Notes under the pieces: generated by a model
Seen by the model: the letters and a program-made list of their open reading frames with translations, nothing else
Database searches by the model: none
What the model was told of the DNA's origin: nothing
Source: Natranaeroarchaeum aerophilus
GTDB taxonomy: Archaea; Halobacteriota; Halobacteria; Halobacteriales; Natronoarchaeaceae
Assembly (NCBI RefSeq): GCF_023638055.1
Contig: NZ_JAKRVY010000010.1
Coordinates: forward strand, 22,712-86,711
Length of the DNA stretch: 64,000 nucleotides
Direction of reading: 5' to 3'
Part shown: positions 61,036 through 64,000 of the stretch, in pieces
Position numbering within the stretch: the first letter of the stretch is position 1
How the letters are laid out: each line of letters opens with the position of its first letter
Translations under genes and position numbers: made by a program

Positions 61036-62367
61036 TTACTCTTCGAGTTCGACCTCGTCGTCGTCAGCGTCCGCACGCCGGGAGACGTCGACGTGATAGT
61101 GTTCGAGAATATCTCGTCCGAGCAAGAGAGGGTACTCCATATGGCTTCGATCCTCAACGTTTGCGGCAACAGTGTGGCGTCGCCCGCCGACCCCGACGAC
61201 GATATCGACGATCGGCCTGACTTTCGACCGTTTCGAGCTTCCAGATTTGACCCGCATCTTGCTCTTTATCGGCCCCGCACCGATCTCCGCGGCGAGGCTC
61301 GTGTCGATGCTCGTTCGGGTCGCACCTGTGTCCGATTTGGTGTAGACGGTCTTCGAGTCGCTCGTCCCGCTGACCAGCACTTCCTCGGTGTACCCGATCG
61401 GGACGATTTCGTGTTCCCTGTGGGACGGCTGTGGTCTGGCGGCGGGTACCGAATCATCGAGCGTCCGGGCAATCGACTCGACGAGATCATCATCGACTGT
61501 TCCGCCTGCCCGCTCGACCGCCAGCTTTGCAATGTATGGGGCGGGGCTGGTACCTGTCGCCTCGAAGAAGCCCTTGAACCCCGCTGTGGGATTGACCTCC
61601 AGCACGTACCAGCCGTCCGCGCCCTCGATCAGATCGACCCCCGCGTAGTCGAGACCGATCGCATCCGTTGCAGTCCGAACGATCTCGCGTATCTCGCTGG
61701 TCAACTGATCGGTCGCGTCTCGAACGTCGCCCCCAAGCGAGACGTTCGTCCGCCAGTCCCCCTCCGGCGCGTAGCGGTGCATCGCGCCGATGATCTCATC
61801 GCCGACAACGTAGACCCGCAGATCCCGATGTTTCTCGCCGTCCCGTTCGATCAGATCCTGCAGGAACGCATACCGGTTGCCGACCATCGCGTTGACCGAC
61901 TCCTCGGGACCGACTTTCCACGTGCCGCCCCCGTGGGTTCCGATCGACGTCTTGTACACTGCCTCCACACCGAACTCCTCCCGTCGTCGTGTGAGCGTAT
62001 CACTTCCCAGTGCAAGTAACGCGTCGGGGACTGGAACACCTGCATCCGCGAGCGTCGTCGCAGCAGCGAACTTGTGCATCGCCGTCATCGTCGCCTCCGG
62101 CGTGTTCAGCATCGGCCGGGTCTCCTTGAAGACGTTCGCAATACCGAGCTCCTCGCAGGGCTGTGGGGTATTTGAGAGCAACAGCCGGTTCGTTACAACG
62201 TCGACATCCGGTTCGATCGACACTGCACTCCCGTCGATACTGACAGACGTGTTCTCCGCCCGCAACCACTCGGTCCCGTACCCCAGATCGTCCACGGCGT
62301 TGAGAATTGCCTTCGTCTCCTTGCTGTTGTGGAGACTCAATACGCCGACAGTTAGATCATTGTCCAT
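61036..62367 (-). CDS. rimK: RimK-type ATP-grasp ligase fused to a retropepsin-like domain
   Basis: 443 residues. RimK ATP-grasp part (about 80-290): VYKTSIGTHGGGTWKVG, RDLRVYVVGDEIIGAM, DYAGVDLIEGADGWYVLEVN with NPTAGFKGF, the ATP and metal site. These enzymes attach glutamate (or related amino acids) to a protein or small molecule. The C-terminal part (about 315-430) is an RimB-like aspartic-protease fold: TKSDTGATRTSID with the Asp-Thr-Gly-Ala site and YPLLLGRDILEHYHVDV. It therefore joins a ligase and a putative peptidase in one chain. TATA-like TTTTTATG at 62388-62395. Divergent from the aspartoacylase-like gene. Confidence 0.93.
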   Translation of the reverse strand: MDNDLTVGVLSLHNSKETKAILNAVDDLGYGTEWLRAENTSVSIDGSAVSIEPDVDVVTNRLLLSNTPQPCEELGIANVFKETRPMLNTPEATMTAMHKFAAATTLADAGVPVPDALLALGSDTLTRRREEFGVEAVYKTSIGTHGGGTWKVGPEESVNAMVGNRYAFLQDLIERDGEKHRDLRVYVVGDEIIGAMHRYAPEGDWRTNVSLGGDVRDATDQLTSEIREIVRTATDAIGLDYAGVDLIEGADGWYVLEVNPTAGFKGFFEATGTSPAPYIAKLAVERAGGTVDDDLVESIARTLDDSVPAARPQPSHREHEIVPIGYTEEVLVSGTSDSKTVYTKSDTGATRTSIDTSLAAEIGAGPIKSKMRVKSGSSKRSKVRPIVDIVVGVGGRRHTVAANVEDRSHMEYPLLLGRDILEHYHVDVSRRADADDDEVELEE

Positions 62368-62387
62368 GTCTCAGAGTACGGAAGCCG

Positions 62388-62395
62388 CATAAAAA
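62388..62395 (-). promoter_or_regulatory. TATA-like box of rimK
   Basis: Minus-strand TTTTTATG, about 25 bases before ATG 62367; leaderless spacing. Confidence 0.6.
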
Positions 62396-62437
62396 CGTTA
62401 TCCGGTATCGCTCCGTCGGCCGAATCCGGGGGCGCCG

Positions 62438-62445
62438 TTTATATC
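62438..62445 (+). promoter_or_regulatory. TATA-like box of the deacylase gene
   Basis: TTTATATC lies 20 bases from ATG 62461 and 26 from the in-frame ATG 62467, which may be the true leaderless start. Confidence 0.6.
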
Positions 62446-62460
62446 CTTGTATGGACTGGT

Positions 62461-63546
62461 ATGGGCATGATCAACGGCGACGGAACAGCAGTCGAGCGGT
62501 TTGCCGATCCCGCTGAGGAGTCTGGCGACCCGTTCATCTACCCTGACGGGCGCGTCGAGCCCGGAGAACGGGCGTACCTATACCACGAGGTCAGCCAGAC
62601 GTATCTGGGTGATCCAGTCAACATTCCCGTGACTGTTATCAACGGTCCTAGTGCTGGACCAACAGTGTTTCTCAGTGCGGCCGCCCACGGCGATGAACTC
62701 AATGGAATCGCGGTCGTCCGAGAAGTAGCACACGACTGGGATCACTCCAATCTCAACGGCACCCTCGTCTGTCTTCCCGTTCTCAACGTTCCCGGCTTTC
62801 TCGCGCAACAACGATATCTACCGATCTACGACCGGGATCTCAATCGGTCGTTTCCCGGAAGCCACACGGGAAGCGGCGGCCGACGCATCGCAGCACGGAT
62901 TTTCGACCACTTTATCGAGCCCTGTGACCTCGGCCTCGACTTCCACACCTCCACACGAGGCCGAACCAACATGCTCCACGCCCGCGCGGACATGACTGAC
63001 GAAGATGTCGCACGACTTGCTCGCGCGTTCAGCACGAACGTTATCCTCGACTCGGAAGGACCAGGCGGCACCCTCCGACGCGAAGCGAGTGAAGCCGGTG
63101 TACCGACGATTACGGTGGAGATGGGGGAAGCCCACCGGTTCCAGCGGCCCCTGATCAACCGTGCTCTGAACGGCGTCGTCAGCGTACTCGCGGAATACGG
63201 TCTCTCCGCAGAGAGTACGGTCCACTGGCCGGGCTGGCGAACGGTCATCAGCGAGGAGAGCGAGAAGACCTGGCTTCGGGCCGATGTGGGCGGTATCGTC
63301 GATATGGAACACGAGCGAGGTGCGCTTGTCTACGAAGGCGATCGGGTCTGTACTATCTCGAACCCGTTCAAAACCAGTGCAGAGACCGTCAAAGCCCCCT
63401 TTACTGGCATTCTCGTCGGGGTCCTCGAAAACCCGGTCGTGTATCCCGGTAATCCTCTCTGTCACCTCGTTGAGCTAGACGCCGATACGCTTCGCGCAGT
63501 CGAACGCCAGCAGCAGTACGATCCGAACCGGGAGTCGTTCCTCTAG
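62461..63546 (+). CDS. Succinylglutamate desuccinylase/aspartoacylase-family protein
   Basis: 361 residues. M14-like zinc enzyme: zinc ligands in AAAHGDELNGI (HGDE, corresponding to HxxE) and LDFHTSTRG, with a general-base Glu in TVEMGEAHRF. Members remove an acyl group from an N-acylated amino acid such as succinylglutamate or aspartate. C-terminal barrel-like end with GVLENPVVYPGNPLCHLVEL. Divergent from rimK, with 93 bases between ATGs, a pairing also seen near RimK genes in other organisms. Suggests a glutamate-modification cycle; substrate unproved. A second ATG two codons in may be used. Confidence 0.9.
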   Translation: MGMINGDGTAVERFADPAEESGDPFIYPDGRVEPGERAYLYHEVSQTYLGDPVNIPVTVINGPSAGPTVFLSAAAHGDELNGIAVVREVAHDWDHSNLNGTLVCLPVLNVPGFLAQQRYLPIYDRDLNRSFPGSHTGSGGRRIAARIFDHFIEPCDLGLDFHTSTRGRTNMLHARADMTDEDVARLARAFSTNVILDSEGPGGTLRREASEAGVPTITVEMGEAHRFQRPLINRALNGVVSVLAEYGLSAESTVHWPGWRTVISEESEKTWLRADVGGIVDMEHERGALVYEGDRVCTISNPFKTSAETVKAPFTGILVGVLENPVVYPGNPLCHLVELDADTLRAVERQQQYDPNRESFL

Positions 63547-63624
63547 GTCCACACCTTTTCAACCGATCACGGGCCAACGCCGGGTCATGGTTGCACCGCC
63601 ACACGCCACATCGAGGGACCTGCG

Positions 63625-63963
63625 ATGATCCCGACGATTGCGCCGCTCTCACAGGTTATTGACGGGGTCCGTGTTGCAGAAGGGACGACAACAACCTGTG
63701 ACAACTGTCAGCAACAGCTCGAAGAGGGCCATCCGGTACGCAGTCGGATCGAGCAGCAGTCGCTGGTCGAAGAGTGGACGCCCAGTCGGTTGCACTGTGA
63801 ACGCTGTGGGCATCAGGAGTCACTCAATACACCCGGAACTGCACTCGTAGCTGGACAGCTCGGTACTGTTCGAGATACGCACACACAATCCTCATGGCTT
63901 GTACTCCTCGAACCGGAGCCGATCGGCGTGTATCCTACCTGGCTCTCGCCCGGTTCGAAATGA
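63625..63963 (+). CDS. Small zinc-ribbon-like protein
   Basis: 112 residues. CDNC and CERC cysteine pairs about 36 residues apart form a zinc ribbon; between them QQLEEGHPVRSRIEQQSLVE. The end TQSSWLVLLEPEPIGVYPTW is hydrophobic. Starts 78 bases after the deacylase stop on the same strand, so it may share its transcript. A strong hairpin begins 5 bases after the stop. Function unknown. Confidence 0.7.
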   Translation: MIPTIAPLSQVIDGVRVAEGTTTTCDNCQQQLEEGHPVRSRIEQQSLVEEWTPSRLHCERCGHQESLNTPGTALVAGQLGTVRDTHTQSSWLVLLEPEPIGVYPTWLSPGSK

Positions 63964-63967
63964 AAAA

Positions 63968-63994
63968 CGCCCCCATGCACGATGCATGGGGGCG
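63968..63994 (+). terminator. Perfect 12-bp hairpin at the window edge
   Basis: CGCCCCCATGCA, then cga, then TGCATGGGGGCG: 12 paired bases with a 3-base loop, starting 5 bases after the stop of the zinc-ribbon gene. No T run follows before the window ends at cagtat. It may end the transcript, or be the end hairpin of an IS200/IS605-type element whose rest lies outside. Confidence 0.65.
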
Positions 63995-64000
63995 CAGTAT

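Noticed and set aside
1..64000. CRISPR arrays, rRNA and complete insertion sequences
   Set aside because: Scanned for regularly spaced repeats, ribosomal sequence and transposase motifs; none seen, apart from the partial hairpin at the right edge.

Overview
The window is from a haloarchaeon (class Halobacteria). Proteins are strongly acidic, GC is high, exported proteins carry twin-arginine signals, and many starts have a TATA-like box about 25-28 bases upstream with no ribosome-binding site, as for leaderless haloarchaeal transcripts. Lineage markers include eIF1A, the phosphomevalonate-decarboxylase route to isoprenoids, a type-1 copper (halocyanin) electron carrier beside a bc-type complex, HalX response regulators and a multi-subunit Mrp antiporter. 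I saw no rRNA, tRNA, CRISPR array or intact insertion sequence. Genes are densely packed; the only gap near 300 bases (45501-45810) holds a likely 38-residue membrane protein.

Layout. 1-2004: the end of one peptide-type ABC importer (partial dppD, dppF). 2132-3604: two convergent unknown genes. 3650-10489: a complete second importer on the minus strand (dppA-B-C-D-F), whose two ATPases carry unusual insertions, preceded by an HTH protein (10583-11233). 11377-13349: hpt, a small zinc protein, eIF1A and a membrane protein. 13403-21892: a nine-gene Mrp-type antiporter operon with overlapping starts and stops. 22150-28549: coaBC, a HalX regulator, a SRPBCC protein, a halocyanin-like protein, a polyprenyl synthase, an NAD-kinase-like protein and two membrane proteins. 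28649-34317: a bc-complex operon (two small membrane subunits, split cytochrome b, Rieske protein, small subunit, halocyanin, accessory membrane protein) with one divergent membrane gene. 34327-44163: nth, mvaD, an NDH-2-like oxidoreductase, a sensor kinase, a JAMM protease overlapping ribL, regulators, aspC and ribH. 44292-50442: a degenerate restriction-like protein, the small ORF, a glutathionyl-hydroquinone-reductase-like protein, an exported phospholipase-D-like protein and a RecJ-like DHH protein. 50525-57098: a His-rich metal-type lipoprotein, a lower-GC pair of secreted/anchored proteins (PKD type), a second HalX regulator and a membrane protein. 57147-61035: fatty-acid beta-oxidation genes and an AlkA-like glycosylase. 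61036-63963: a RimK ligase fused to a retropepsin-like domain, a divergent succinylglutamate-desuccinylase/aspartoacylase-like enzyme and a small zinc protein; a perfect 12-bp hairpin lies at the right edge.

How they work together. The Mrp operon, the NDH-2-like enzyme and the bc complex with halocyanin form a respiratory and ion-homeostasis set; the two peptide importers and beta-oxidation genes suggest heterotrophic growth on peptides and fatty acids; idsA and mvaD serve archaeal lipid synthesis; ribH and ribL serve flavin synthesis. The least explained parts are the RimK-retropepsin fusion with its divergent deacylase, the secreted PKD pair, the expanded importer ATPases, and the Mrp subunits that each lack a different channel lysine.
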